From Plenodomus lindquistii (taxonomy: Eukaryota > Ascomycota > Dothideomycetes > Pleosporales > Leptosphaeriaceae): a stretch of 64,000 bases of DNA. The stretch covers positions 992,001 to 1,056,000 of the forward strand of contig JANUWI010000009.1 in NCBI GenBank assembly GCA_025504975.1, written 5' to 3'. The first letter of the stretch is position 1, and the number at the start of each line of letters is the position of its first letter. Shown here piece by piece: positions 12,754 to 23,794 of the stretch. The notes under the pieces were generated by a model. It ran no database searches, was not told where the DNA came from, and worked only from the letters and a program-made list of their open reading frames with translations. The position numbers and the translations under genes are program-made.

Positions 12754-13425
12754 ATGCGACTCCTTGCGTCTTGCATTGTGTCGTTGCTTGCTTGTATTGC
12801 TTTTGGGGCTGCAGAGCCGATTGCGATACCCGAAGCTCTCGCGAATGCGCAGACACTGGAGAACAACGCTCCATTCTCTGGCGCCGTGTACATTGTGAAC
12901 CCAGATGGCCAACAAGTTGTAGCACAAGATAATAACTGGTGCCCGTCGTCGGCATCAGTAAGTTGCAGCAATGCGGGCCATCCGAGCTGGTAAGACGACT
13001 CTCTACAAGCTGAAGATGGAGCACTCACAGCATGGCACAGGTGCTGCCCTGCGAATTATGCCTGCGTTTCGCCCGCCAACTCGAATGGCCTTGTTGGTTG
13101 CTGTCCCAGTGGGAACACTTGTGGCGGTACCGTCAACGTCGCCCAAGTCCAAACCGTGACAGTATATCCTCAACAGCAGACCGCAGTCGTGTACGCTCAG
13201 CCGCCTCCACAAACGACCGTCTACAACGATCCCAATACCGTACAAGGCGGGTTTTGCGCGACCATTACCATGGATGGCCCAGGGCTTCCGAGAGCTGAGC
13301 AGGGTCAGTGTGGAACAATCCTGGTGGTGAACGAAGGGCTATCTCTAAAAACTCTGGGCATTGGAGCGGGCGTGGTTACGCTCATACTTCAAATGGCTTT
13401 CATGCGAATGTTCCAGCATATCTGA
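12754..13425 (+). CDS. Small cysteine-rich secreted protein, probably GPI-anchored
   Basis: Two exons, 12754-12989 and 13041-13425, with a 51-nt intron splitting a Trp codon; 206 residues. The N-terminus is a clear signal peptide (MRLLASCIVSLLACIAFGAA, cleavage likely after Ala19 or Ala20). The mature part carries ten cysteines, several as CC pairs (SWCCPANYACVSP, GLVGCCPSGNTCGG). A Gln/Val/Tyr-rich linker follows (VYPQQQTAVVYAQPPPQ). The last ~25 residues are hydrophobic (TLGIGAGVVTLILQMAFM), consistent with a GPI-attachment signal or a C-terminal membrane anchor. I do not recognise a named domain; the CC spacing resembles cell-surface cysteine-rich proteins of filamentous fungi. A surface-adhesion or effector role is possible but unproven. 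The alternative reading without splicing stops at 12993 and loses six cysteines. Confidence 0.82.
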
Positions 13426-13553
13426 ATTCTCGTTGGCGTCGGGGGACTGGAAGTGCACCTCGGTTCGGATCGCAGCATAACGACATCACGATTTCACGAG
13501 ACGTGTACATGACACAAAGATGAACGTTCCATTTAATGTCAGCTAAGAAACAT

Positions 13554-14305
13554 TTAATTTCCCCTCTTTGCATCCTCCTCTGCATTCTTGGGTACATTGA
13601 TCATCTTTGGTACTGTCACGGCGTTGAGGTGGCGGAATGCCTGATAACCAAGTCAGCAAAGTAATCACATCGTGGAGAAATCAGGGCTTAAGCTTACATT
13701 GGAGATAGGACCATCTGGCAGCTTGCCATTCCACCTATCTTCGACCTTGCTGATCTTCCCCTGCTCATCTGTATGAATAGCAACAATACTCTCAATCGTC
13801 TGCTCCTTGTTGATCCCCTTGATCACGTAGCGCGTCTTCATGTCAATCAGGATTGGATTACCAGCATCCGTGACCTCGTGGTGCAGGCGCTCGATCTCAC
13901 TGAACGCCGTTTGAAGACCGTACCATTGCGCGGAGTACCTCTCGCGGCCAGTAGCGATGGTGATGTTGTCAGTGAATGTGGCATCGTCGCGCCACAGAGC
14001 GAGTTTAGGGAGGGATGGGCGGCCGGCAAAGAGATCGAGGACAGAACCAACGATTGTTCGTTGTTCTTCTGAAAGTTTGACTGATGGCGAAGTCTGAATG
14101 TTCTTGGACTCGATGTTCAAGGTACCGCTAGCGGGGACACCTAGAAGATGTTAGGTACGGTATCACGCATGCATGGCGAAATCCCAAGTATACCGGTAGA
14201 CATCTTTGCAATGCTTCTCCTTGGCCTTTGATTTATTTGTGAGAGTGTGGGTCTAACAGCAGATTTGCAAGAATTGAGAGTCGTCGTTGAGATGAATGGT
14301 CGCAT
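13554..14305 (-). CDS. SnoaL/NTF2-like domain protein, possibly mitochondrial
   Basis: Three exons: 14305-14194, 14140-13698 and 13640-13554 (minus strand), with introns of 53 and 57 nt, giving 213 residues. A shorter form would start at ATG 14203 (179 residues, MSTGVPASGTLNIESK). The upstream ATG at 14305 is in frame and adds 34 residues rich in Arg, Ser and Thr with no acidic residue (MRPFISTTTLNSCKSAVRPT), which looks like a mitochondrial presequence. The body contains LDLFAGRPSLPKLALWRDDA, IATGRERYSAQWYGLQTAF and IVAIHTDEQGKISKVEDRW. This is the alpha-helix plus curved beta-sheet pattern of SnoaL/NTF2-like folds; such domains occur in small enzymes and in proteins of unknown role. Function is unknown. 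The C-terminal exon (AFRHLNAVTVPKM) follows a good GTAAGC donor. Confidence 0.75.
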
Positions 14306-15008
14306 GTTGAACAAGTCATCGGTCTCCTCCGCAGACCCTAACAGACCCTTATAGTATTCCTCACATAGCAGCTGTCCAGTCACGTATTTTCTGGCGCGTC
14401 ATGTAAATCATTTACGCCCAAAGCAGCGCGTTTGCGGTGCATATGGGCTGCGATGGCGCGTTCGATTTCCGAGAGTGATGAGGTCATGCTAATGGAGATC
14501 TTTGGGCGAGAGCGGCGCCGTACCTAGCCGAAACGGGACTGTATAGGCGGGATCGGAAGGTTAGGGCTCCGAGTTGGGGAAGTCAAGGATTGGTCAGTAT
14601 GAACGGTGCGTCTTGACTCCTACTTTACACGTATGCATTGTATGCAGTTAGAGCAGTTCCTCCCACATCTTGTACTTTGAGATTAGCGATGGTCATCGCT
14701 CCCACGTTCCAATCCTCGAGCACTGTGGCGAGCTTGTAAAAAAGCCCAGTCATCCAAAAGGCACACCAGCACTTGATCGTGGACTACTAACAGCGAAGTG
14801 CAACCCGATTACATACTCGGTCTTTGTGTGCTGTTATTTGCTTATATGTGAATGATATTGGCCGTCACATCACCCACCGTGCATTATAGGGAGACCGTCA
14901 CATATTCACAACATGTGGAAGGGATCCCGACGCTACGCCCTTCTTCACGATGCTCTTGACTCCTAGACTATGCTGTCAGATTGCTAACACGATACAAGAA
15001 GGCTAACT
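14306..15008. other. Divergent intergenic between the SnoaL-like gene and the MFS transporter
   Basis: Presumed promoter region for both flanking genes. I see no gene or repeat. Confidence 0.55.
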
Positions 15009-16394
15009 ATGCGAAAACTACCGACCTCCAAGTCCTTTGTCTCTGCGCTTGGGTCAGGTACAAACCATCATGGTGAGGTTTTCGCAGATGTCACCAAGCA
15101 AGCACGACCGGAGCAAGCTTCCACGCTTCGCAACCGAGGTCTCTGGGCGCACGCCCTAGTTATTTTCAACGTCTACGGCACGCCACTCTCATTTGGTCCT
15201 TTCTTCGAGTACTACTTCAACACTTTGCTCCCTACCAAATCTCCATCATCTCTCGCCATACCTGTCGCGCTGCAGATAGTGTGCATTTTGGGAACTCCGT
15301 CTCTTGCTGGGTATGCCTATCACAAACTTGGTAAGGAGCGAGAATGGTGGCGCCTCGTCTTCATCGCAGCGGGCGTCGTAGCGACGGTAGCGCAATTACT
15401 ATTACAGTGGTGCAAGCAGTACTTGTTGATTCTGATACTCCAGGGCCCGGTGCTGGGATCCGCTCTCGGAACCCTGTGGACGATCAGCACGCTTGTTTTG
15501 GCCAGTCACTACAAGGCTAACGTACCGCTCGTGAACATGTGCTGTGGTTTCGCTGGGTTTACCGGGGCTGCCGTCTACACAGCAGTCGCGAGATGGGCAT
15601 TAGTCGCGCCCGCCTCCGAAAAGAAAGGATGGGCTCAAACGATCAGTGGCTGTGTCATGTTTGGTGCACTGCTCATCGCCTACCTACTCATGCAACGTGT
15701 GAAAGAGGATGTCTTGAAAGGGTGGACACGCCACTATCAGCTCAGGTTGAAATTGCCTTCGAGATTCCCACGAGACTTGCGTCGACCGAGCACTATGCTT
15801 TTCTTCTTCGGCTACACCGCGATCTTCTTCAGCATATTCATTCATCCGATATACATCGTCCTCATCCTCACTCAGCCACCTACTTCGAAACCTCCCGAAC
15901 GGGGTACCGTCACTTGGCTTGTCAGCCTCGGCTGCGCGGCATGCGTAGCTTGTCTAAGTGCACATGCTCAGGTTCGCAGGCGGACGGGCGTAGTGAACCT
16001 CTTTGCATGCTCTGCTATGCTTGCTGGCGCCACGGTCCTGGCTCCAATACGTACGTCTCAGGCGTACATCAACTTGAGCATTGCCGTCATCCATGGAGGC
16101 ACTCTCGGTGCTCTGTTCCCATTACACATCATGGTTGCAGCAATGTTTCTCGCATCCGAAGTCCAGGAGGGTAAACCATGGCGAGAAGATGTCCCTGCGA
16201 GAGTTGCGCTCGTTATGGCAATAGCGGGTATGTGTGCATTTGTAGGCATCATCACTGCCTCTGCATTGATAGAGAACTTGGATCATGGGGTGGACATTGC
16301 ACTGAGGATGGCGGGTGCTGGCTTGATGAGTGGAGGAATGTTGGTCGCAACGGCAAGATTTGTGAAGTGGAGGAAGTTTTGGTACGCAGTTTGA
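15009..16394 (+). CDS. Major facilitator superfamily transporter (monocarboxylate-transporter-like)
   Basis: An intronless 461-residue reading frame. After a 45-residue hydrophilic N-terminus there are about twelve hydrophobic helices, e.g. LWAHALVIFNVYGTPLSFGP, LILQGPVLGSALGTLWTIST, MLFFFGYTAIFFSIFIHPIY and LSIAVIHGGTLGALFPLHIM. A hydrophilic loop in the middle (about 230-260) separates the two six-helix halves, as expected for MFS. The style, with glycine-rich helix 4 and a short tail, fits the fungal MCT/SLC16-like group, whose members move monocarboxylates or other small organic acids with protons. The exact substrate is not inferable. Membrane location (plasma or vacuolar) is inferred. 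No neighbour suggests a biosynthetic cluster. Confidence 0.8.
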   Translation: MRKLPTSKSFVSALGSGTNHHGEVFADVTKQARPEQASTLRNRGLWAHALVIFNVYGTPLSFGPFFEYYFNTLLPTKSPSSLAIPVALQIVCILGTPSLAGYAYHKLGKEREWWRLVFIAAGVVATVAQLLLQWCKQYLLILILQGPVLGSALGTLWTISTLVLASHYKANVPLVNMCCGFAGFTGAAVYTAVARWALVAPASEKKGWAQTISGCVMFGALLIAYLLMQRVKEDVLKGWTRHYQLRLKLPSRFPRDLRRPSTMLFFFGYTAIFFSIFIHPIYIVLILTQPPTSKPPERGTVTWLVSLGCAACVACLSAHAQVRRRTGVVNLFACSAMLAGATVLAPIRTSQAYINLSIAVIHGGTLGALFPLHIMVAAMFLASEVQEGKPWREDVPARVALVMAIAGMCAFVGIITASALIENLDHGVDIALRMAGAGLMSGGMLVATARFVKWRKFWYAV

Positions 16395-16876
16395 GTTGTA
16401 TGACATTCTGGGTAGAGATTCAGTGTGAAGAAATCATATGCGAGTATGAAAGTACTGGGCGAGTTTCCTGTTTTGATTGCTGCGGGTGCATCGATGCTGA
16501 GAGATCATGAGTGTTCGGATTACGGTTGTCAACTGCCTACACGATTAGAATAATGGAGTGTGCGACATCCGCGATGAGGCGGTACAGATGTATAGCATGT
16601 TCCCGGCATATTCATACACCGACGGGAATAGGGATAAAATTGAACAACAAGTCCCAGAGCATATGAATGATAGCTGATTATGTCGGTACAACGATGACAC
16701 ATGTCTGAATAACGTAACAGGCAGGACCCACTTTCCCCGCTGTCTATGCAGTAATCGCCGCAAGGCTCCCCAATCCACAACCGCCACACTGACCCCATCT
16801 TCCGAACATCAGACGGGATATTTGTACTTTAATACTCTTCTCTATTTTGAAAACAAAAACCCATAGATCTTGCAAA
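16395..16876. other. Intergenic, promoter of the alpha/beta hydrolase
   Basis: No supportable gene. A pyrimidine-rich leader with a possible alternative in-frame ATG at 16847 precedes the hydrolase start. Confidence 0.5.
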
Positions 16877-17824
16877 ATGCCAAATACCCAGACAGTCGAT
16901 GTCCCTCACCTCGGTGGAATTACAGCGGCCTACCAAACCGCTGGGCCCATTATTGACTCTTCGAAACCAACATTGGTTTTGGTAAACTCATTCACTACAT
17001 CTTCTGAGCTTTACAGAGATTTTTTTGCCAACAAAGATCTGAGATCGGTGATGAATCTTCTCGCAATCGAACTTCTTGGCCATGGCCAGACAAGAGTACA
17101 CAAGACGGGGCATTGGACGTACTGGGACACTGCAAGCATGAACCTTCAGGTCATGGAGAAACTAGGCATTAAAGAGGCGTTCGTACTGGGGACCTCACAG
17201 GGTGGTTGGATCACTGCGCGGATGGCACTGCTGGCGCCTGAAAAGGTATGCAACATGTGACAGCTCCCTCACTTCACAATCTCTTACAGTCCATTTTAGA
17301 TCAAAGGCATAATTCCTCTCGGCACATCCTTTGACTACGAAAGCGAACGCAGCCGCTCCCTAGGTTGCTGGAAATCCCTCGAACCACTTCAAGCAACCAT
17401 TGCTGGCTTCAGCAGCCCGTCGGACGACTCCTTCGTCCCCGGTGACGATTTTTCAAACTTTCTCATCGACGTGGGCATGGGTACCGACTGCCCCAGCGAC
17501 ATACGCGAGTACTGGAAATCTGAGATTGCTAAGAATTACGCTGGTGACGAGGGAAGGAAGCGTATCCGCATGGCGGCAATCAACCTTCGTGATAGAGATG
17601 GGTTACACTCGCGGCTTGCCGATGTCGTTTGTCCGGTAATGTGGCTACATGGGACGAGTGACGTTGTGTATAGTGTTGCAAATGCGAGGGAGGAGATTAA
17701 GATGTTTACGGGGTCGAGAGATGCGCAGTTGAAGGTTCTTGAGGGAGGGCAGCACTTTCTTAATGCGTCGCATCCAAAGGAGGTTGCCGAAAGTGTGTTG
17801 GGGTTCGTAAAGCAGTATAGCTAG
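16877..17824 (+). CDS. Alpha/beta hydrolase-fold protein
   Basis: Two exons, 16877-17245 and 17300-17824, joined by a 54-nt intron ending TTTTAG; 297 residues. The nucleophile elbow GTSQGG carries the catalytic Ser, the acid is probably the Asp in LHGTSDVV, and the His is in GGQHFLNASH. The N-terminal strand TLVLVNSFTT and LLAIELLGHGQTRVH give the usual oxyanion-hole and loop pattern of haloperoxidase-like or ester hydrolases. Such enzymes hydrolyse esters or lactones, but the substrate is unknown here. I chose ATG 16877 (context GCAAAATGCC) over the in-frame ATG at 16847, because the extra ten residues (MKTKTHRSCK) are not family-like. No signal peptide, so it is probably cytosolic. Confidence 0.85.
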
Positions 17825-18252
17825 ATTTGTAGCTATAGGGTATATGAAAGTATTGATACATGTAGATACAGTAAGAAGTGTTGTGCGACGGCATAAATGT
17901 GGGTATAAGCTGGTACAAAAGAAAACGCTGAGTGAATGTTCCTTCTTCTTAGGGCCATTTGTTGGCTGTCATCGATATGCGACAACTTGTCGACTACCCC
18001 GCTGACCTCCTTGAGAGCCTTCTGCTCCTCTTATGCATCTGCGCGGGCAGGCTGGTGGTTACAACTCATCAGTCGCATGCCTTCTCGCGTTGCAGCGTGA
18101 CGCCGATTGCTGTAACTGCATGCTTCATCCACGGCAGTGAGCTCATCGTCCATGTCATATGGCTCTGTCGCTGTGGCTGGCCTGAGTGATGTGTTGACAC
18201 ATACATAGCTGTATGTTTGGTGTTTGTTAATCCCTTGCTTCGCTGCTTTGTC
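17825..18252. other. Convergent intergenic
   Basis: 3' flanks of the hydrolase (+) and the disordered-protein gene (-). No gene seen. Confidence 0.55.
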
Positions 18253-19188
18253 TCAAGTTGGAAGCGCACTCGAGTTGAAGTCGCCTAGCAGGTCGCGACT
18301 CAGTCGAAACGGCCGCGCTGCGCTGTCATGCGATTGGAATGCGATTTCTTGCAAGAGTTGAATTGGGATTGGAAGTGGCTTTGAGTTGTCCTCTTTGGCT
18401 GAGACACGCTCGGTGGGCGGTGCAGGTAAGGGCTTGTCCTCGAAGGCGACAATTTCAGGGACGACTTCCATGGGCGGCGAAGGCAATGGCTTTCTCTTGA
18501 CCTCTTGGGTGAGGGTTGTCTTTGGTGGCTCAGAGCACTCTTCATCAATGCTGGACATGGATGGACGAGCCCTGATACTAGCCGTCGACGATGCACGCGA
18601 GCTCGCAACAGAAGCCTTGCGAGACCGGTGAAGATCGGCGTCCATAGGTCGCTCAAGCCATTCCTCTAGTTGCTCGTCCGACATTTCAGCCGGGGTGCTG
18701 CTGAGTGAAGTCCAGGAATGCGAACTCTGGGGTGTCTGAGGAGGAGAGATGTGAAATGGTTTCGCCAAGTCTGAGTGGTAGGATGCCTGTTTCCAAGCCA
18801 TGAAGTTTTGCATTCCATCAACGACTTTTTGTCGCGACTCGCGATCCTTTGGCATCCTGGCATATTGATATGGAACACTGAAGTCTTCGGAGCTGTCTGT
18901 CGAAGGGGAATCTGCGTCGGCTTCGTCTTGACTGTCGGAGTCTCGGTCCGTTCCAACAGAGCCGTCAGAGGGAGTGGCCGAGGCAACAGTAAGAGTTGAT
19001 GATGACGAGAGTGCGCGTTGGCGTGATAGTTGGACGTGCTTTTGGCGACGATATGCCTGCTCCTCGTTTCTGCTCAGGCGAATGTGGGCGACGAGAGCTC
19101 CTTGTTTCTCGTTCAGCTTCTGGAAGAAGGACCGCTTTGGTGGAGCAACGATGCGGTCCTCTTCGAATCGAAACCCAATGGTCGTCAT
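18253..19188 (-). CDS. Hypothetical Ser/Pro-rich, mostly disordered protein
   Basis: An intronless 311-residue frame starting at ATG 19188. I do not recognise a domain. The first ~65 residues look structured and basic (FRFEEDRIVAPPKRSFFQKL, then AHIRLSRNEEQAYRRQKH). Next comes an acidic Ser/Asp/Thr-rich stretch (residues ~65-105), a short helical piece (RQKVVDGMQNFMAWKQASYH), and a Ser/Pro-rich region. Two Pro motifs of the form KPLPxPP recur (RKPLPSPPMEV and DKPLPAPPTE) with a third partial copy KPLPIPI. These look like SH3- or WW-type ligand sites and suggest a scaffold or regulated adaptor; that is inference. The alternating composition and codon use suggest a real gene. Confidence 0.65.
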   Translation of the reverse strand: MTTIGFRFEEDRIVAPPKRSFFQKLNEKQGALVAHIRLSRNEEQAYRRQKHVQLSRQRALSSSSTLTVASATPSDGSVGTDRDSDSQDEADADSPSTDSSEDFSVPYQYARMPKDRESRQKVVDGMQNFMAWKQASYHSDLAKPFHISPPQTPQSSHSWTSLSSTPAEMSDEQLEEWLERPMDADLHRSRKASVASSRASSTASIRARPSMSSIDEECSEPPKTTLTQEVKRKPLPSPPMEVVPEIVAFEDKPLPAPPTERVSAKEDNSKPLPIPIQLLQEIAFQSHDSAARPFRLSRDLLGDFNSSALPT

Positions 19189-22100
19189 GTTTGCGGTGGT
19201 TTGCTGCTGACGAAAGGTGGTATGAGTAGGGGTGCGGTCAATATGTACGCAGAGCCGAGTGTTATTGTGCTGCCATGTTTTGTTGATATTGACGGGCAGC
19301 CGAAACCTTGAAAAGCAGACTGCTGCAGCGGCCTACGGCTACGCGTAACGGGCTCCACCCTGTTACGAGACAAGAGGCCTGCCAATCACGATGGCCGTGC
19401 ATGGCGGGCCGAACGCTAAAGAGCATGGAGGAAAACGTTGGAGTATTGGGTGGGTGAATGGACCAGGTTAGCGGGCGTTGGACAGCCCAACGCTGCCCCG
19501 TTTGTGATGGTTCGGGGCTGCAGCCGATGACGCAGTAATTTCCTCTTCGCGACGCCGCGGCTAGGGGGCCCTTACATGGACGAGTCCAGAACACCATGCC
19601 ATGGCAGATCATTGGTTGCCCTGGCTTGTACAGTATACATGCAAATCCTGACGCTGTTGAAATTGTGTCTAGCCGTTGTGGCGCCCGCTTCGCCATGTCC
19701 TCGTACAGTACGTGGACGCACAACGGCTCCATTCCCCGACATTTGTCTTCATACCACAGCCGAGCCGTGTCCGGCACATGGCCGCGGATTGCGTTCGCAT
19801 GTCTTGGACCGCAATTCCTGCGGCAGACTATCCCAAAATGGTGCAATTTGCTAAAGGTGACGCATTGGAACGGAGGAGCAAAGGAAAAAGCTGGGGTGGG
19901 GAAATGAACCAAGGCTCCACTCCCACGAGGTGGTCGGAAAGCAATGGCCGCCAAATGAGCGTTCACGGGCGGCTGACTGTGCGGACATGTATGTACAGTC
20001 TTCAGCTGTCCAGATGATGTGGTACAGGACGTGCTGATTAGCCGTATCCAAGTGTCTGCGCGGCCCAGGACACGACGACGACGACGAGAGTACCATCCGA
20101 TGTGTCTCCAGGCTTGTTGACATCTAACAGTTACTCAGCAACGTTTGGCGACCGTTAGCACCAGTTCACCACAGCAGCCAATAAAGCTAGTGCGTCCCGT
20201 GACGTTCCAACTCCTGACCTAACCCCTGTCACCATGCTACACAGCTCCGAGTCTTCGCGCACAAACTCATATCCAATCCATGTCGTCTCCTTGTCGTGCG
20301 ATTCCAAGACTCGAGTCAACGCAATCTGCTCAGTCTTCGCCTGCGACGCACAACACTTCAGAAACCCAATCTACATGTATATGTGTGTGTGTGTGTGTGG
20401 ACCAGCACTGAAATTTGACAGCCCCGACAGCCCTGGAAACACTGTTAATTCATAACATTTGAGGCGGACCATGGCCTGTGCATCCGTTGCGGAATCGAAA
20501 CAGATGTTCCCCAAGGTTTCGCTTAACGAAGATCATCTCTTCGACACAATCGGGCTGCAATCTTGGCCTTTGAGAACCTATCGGTCCGCCGGTGGCCCTC
20601 CAGCCTCTCCAGAGCCTGCCTGCCTCGTTCGCACAGCAATTGTAGGGTTGGACTCCCGAGCGTAATCGATATGTCCCGGCCCGAAACGCAAACTTTGAGA
20701 AAGAAACTTCAGCGGAGAAAACGTTTTGTCGTAGCTTTCTGCACAGGGCTATGATTTGGACGCGTGCTATGCAACGTATCCCTTGGAACGTGAACATATT
20801 TGCCGGATGACTGAGTTCGGCATCGTCTCCAGAGCTCACAAAGTATGTACAGCAGAGCCTCCCTTTTATTACGATTGCCTCTGGTACCTGTTTCAATCGT
20901 CACATGATACCGTAGGTAGTCATCGTTGTAAGGCAAGTGTGCTTAGCACATGTTAGCTAACAAAGCTTTCCTAAATCTACTACACAGTATATCAGTATGA
21001 AAAGACTGGCCTTGCTAAAGTCTATCGTGACTGTGCCTATGTCTGTGCGGCACTTTGAGCTGTGCACTCGCTGACATAGCACACCTTGTCGAGCTGCATC
21101 TTCTCATGTTGTGCTCTCGTCAACTTTTGCCAGAAGCAATCGTTGACCCTTTCTCTCGCATGAGGTGCTATTGAGCCCTCCCTTTTCTTGTCTTATCATT
21201 GATCAACCCTGAGGGTTGTGAGTCAGCATGGCGCCCTCGGATGCCGAAACACAAAATTGTAATCAAGATCGCAAATGTTTACATATGTTTATTTCAGGGC
21301 TTACGGCGACTCCACAACCCGCCAGATACACATGCATACGGAGTCGCTTAGTTTCCCCGCCCGAATTATTGCCTCGATGTTTTAGGATACTCTCGAATTT
21401 GACCGCATCAAATAAACAGTGTACGCCTGGCAGAGGCCGACTTGCCTTCCGGAGCATCCGCACGGACGACTTCACCCATATGCGACGGCGGCGCTTCTCA
21501 ACGTGGACAACTGGCTTATAAACTATACACGATGAGTTATATGACTGGCCTGAGTTTCGCCGCAAGCGGGAAATACCCAAGATGGGTTGATTCTTTTTTC
21601 CGTACTACTCCCATGACTGGCACACACAGTATCTTTACTTTTGAATTGCGAAGATTTAGGCTTGCCTTCTCTTTATTCCAGAACCCACCCTCTGACATGC
21701 TGCCCAAAGACTTAAATCATCGATAACTTCATATACTTCTCATAACGACCACGGGGTGGATTTGGCCATGCCACACGTCTCCTTCTCATGCCCTAGCCAA
21801 TCTGCACTAAGCGCAGTAGGACTTGCATTTGACTCGATATCCCATCTTACTCCTCCTCAGACATCTCGCTACATGAATCTTTCATCGCCCTCAAGCACTC
21901 GCGGTCCCAGTATTCACTTTAACGAGGCTCGTGTTGTCCGGTGAAGAACTGATGTAGTTCGTCTTGAAGAAGGAGCAAGTTGTCCGCGTGTGAGCAGTCG
22001 AGGTCTAGTTCTGAGAGGCGTATAATAGTGCGAGCAAGTGAGACAAAGCCTCTAGAGTGGCGGTGTAGGAGTTTCTTGGTCGCGGGTCCGGTGATCGTAA

Positions 22101-23794
22101 GGAAAGATATGTACGAATCTGGGTAACGTGGAGAGTGATCGCAGATTCCCATCGTTATTGGTTGGACTCGAAGACAACGGGGGCGGGCCGTCGCGATCTC
22201 GGTGGGGTATAGGATGTGGAACCGCTTCTCTAGGTGATTCCTTGAGCGTTCACGTGGTAAGGTGGACGAGTGCCTGAATTCGTGGTAGGAAAGGCTGGGA
22301 GGTTTATCGAATCGTGTGCTTGATGTGTTGGTCACCGACACCTAGCTGGACGGGACTCGATCGTGGAATGGAGCCGTAGACTGTAGGAATCTATATTGAA
22401 TGCTGTATAAGATGACTTCAAATGTACGTTGCCTCTTCTTTCCAATCACGACATTCTGTTTGCATCTGCCTTGTGTCTATCATCGCTTGAACTCGCTTTT
22501 GGCTGGGGTGAGGTTTGACCTTCCAGTTCCTTGGACGTACGGATGACTTGTGTAGTCAGTAGGAAGTATCTGCCCTATTCTACACATAGCTAGAATAGCC
22601 CTACATTGTGGCCCTCTTGATGCGTGCCGCTATCCGGGGAACGCGATACCCGCTACAGCAGTGTAGAACTTCCTCGGCATGCCTGTTGTTAGTGTTGAAT
22701 GGGATAGATGATAAAAGGAGTCAGACAGAAGAATACCTGTCAAGTTCGGCATCGCTTACGGGGCCGACCGTCTTTGGGTTTGTTGTTCAGGATGCCGGTG
22801 GGCAAAGTACGCAGGTGATCGGGCAATGCCTGAAGCATAATTGGTCAACGAACTGGTGCAGATACTGCGACGCTATGGTAGGTCGATGGACGACACGAGA
22901 CCACGGATGTTGGCTGTTCGATGGCTGTGGCTTGGTTTCAGTAAAGAAGCTAACTTGTGGTATAGTAATGAGAAGCGGGGTTATGGTTGACGAGCACTCT
23001 CGTCGAGTGTCAGATCTTGTAGCTGATGCTGGAATCTGAGTTGTGAAGTGCGGGTGAATGTTTCGCGGAATTGGTCGTTAGGATCATGGATAGCGACTGA
23101 AGCTGTCTAACGCTTATTCTAATTCTAGACATAATATCCATGTGCACTGCGACGCACACGGGGCAGGGTAAGTCTGATGTGTAGTCCAGTGTAAGGTCGC
23201 TTGTTCAACATGGTGCAATGTAACCAGTGGAGGTATTTTCTTGTCGTGAATTTGGCAGACTGCAAGTACATGAATAATGCTCCTATGCAAATCCGGACAA
23301 CTCAACGCCGTTGATGGCATCAAATGCAATCGTCAATACTACCAAATAGATGCCTCCACGAATGTCAACCATAACTACAGGCTTTGGACAAGTTTGGACA
23401 ACTAGAAAATGTCAGCACAGACGTAACCACCAAGAAGCTAATCAAAGTACCAGATGCGAATGACAACAGCCATGTAGGAACGCCCAGCGCGATTGGCTCA
23501 GACTGAATGGCACATATCGGACTGCAGTCAGACTCAAAGTCTACCGTCCATGCCGAGTAATTGTGACTCCGCAGACGTGTCTTGAATAGTGAATACTATT
23601 AGCATGATAGTACGTCTGGATAGGAAATGAGAGATAGAGGCTTACATCGTGCACAAAACGCACCATTAGCCAGCTACGCACCAAGTATGAAGCTCTAGTA
23701 CAGATGTTGTCTCTGCAGAAGCTTAGTACACGAAATTTGGCAGGCATAATAGAACGCTCTACGACATACGTAAGGCGACCCTTGATTCATCCAA
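19189..23794. other. Gene-poor 4.6-kb stretch
   Basis: No supportable gene. It holds the promoter of the minus-strand gene ending at 19188, a (GT)n run at 20382-20399, and scattered short ORFs without motifs. The two longest, on the minus strand at 19262-19966 and 21919-22341, are discussed among the rejected items. No terminal repeats or transposase motifs were recognised. The sequence is not obviously AT-rich, so heavy repeat-induced mutation is not apparent by eye. Confidence 0.5.
20382..20399. repeat. (GT)9 dinucleotide microsatellite
   Basis: Uninterrupted alternating GT run in the gene-poor region, read directly from sequence. Confidence 0.9.

Noticed and set aside
19262..19966. 234-codon minus-strand ORF in the first gene-poor gap
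   Set aside because: High Cys/Trp/His/Pro content and no motif. It overlaps the promoter of the 18253-19188 gene. Likely a chance ORF in GC-rich DNA.
21919..22341. 140-codon minus-strand frame with protein-like C-terminal half
   Set aside because: It opens at GTG right after a TAG, and its first ATG is near codon 64. I could find no upstream exon. Possibly a decayed gene fragment, but not supportable as a gene.
22608..23039. 143-codon plus-strand ORF
   Set aside because: No motif, irregular composition, no splice logic to neighbours.
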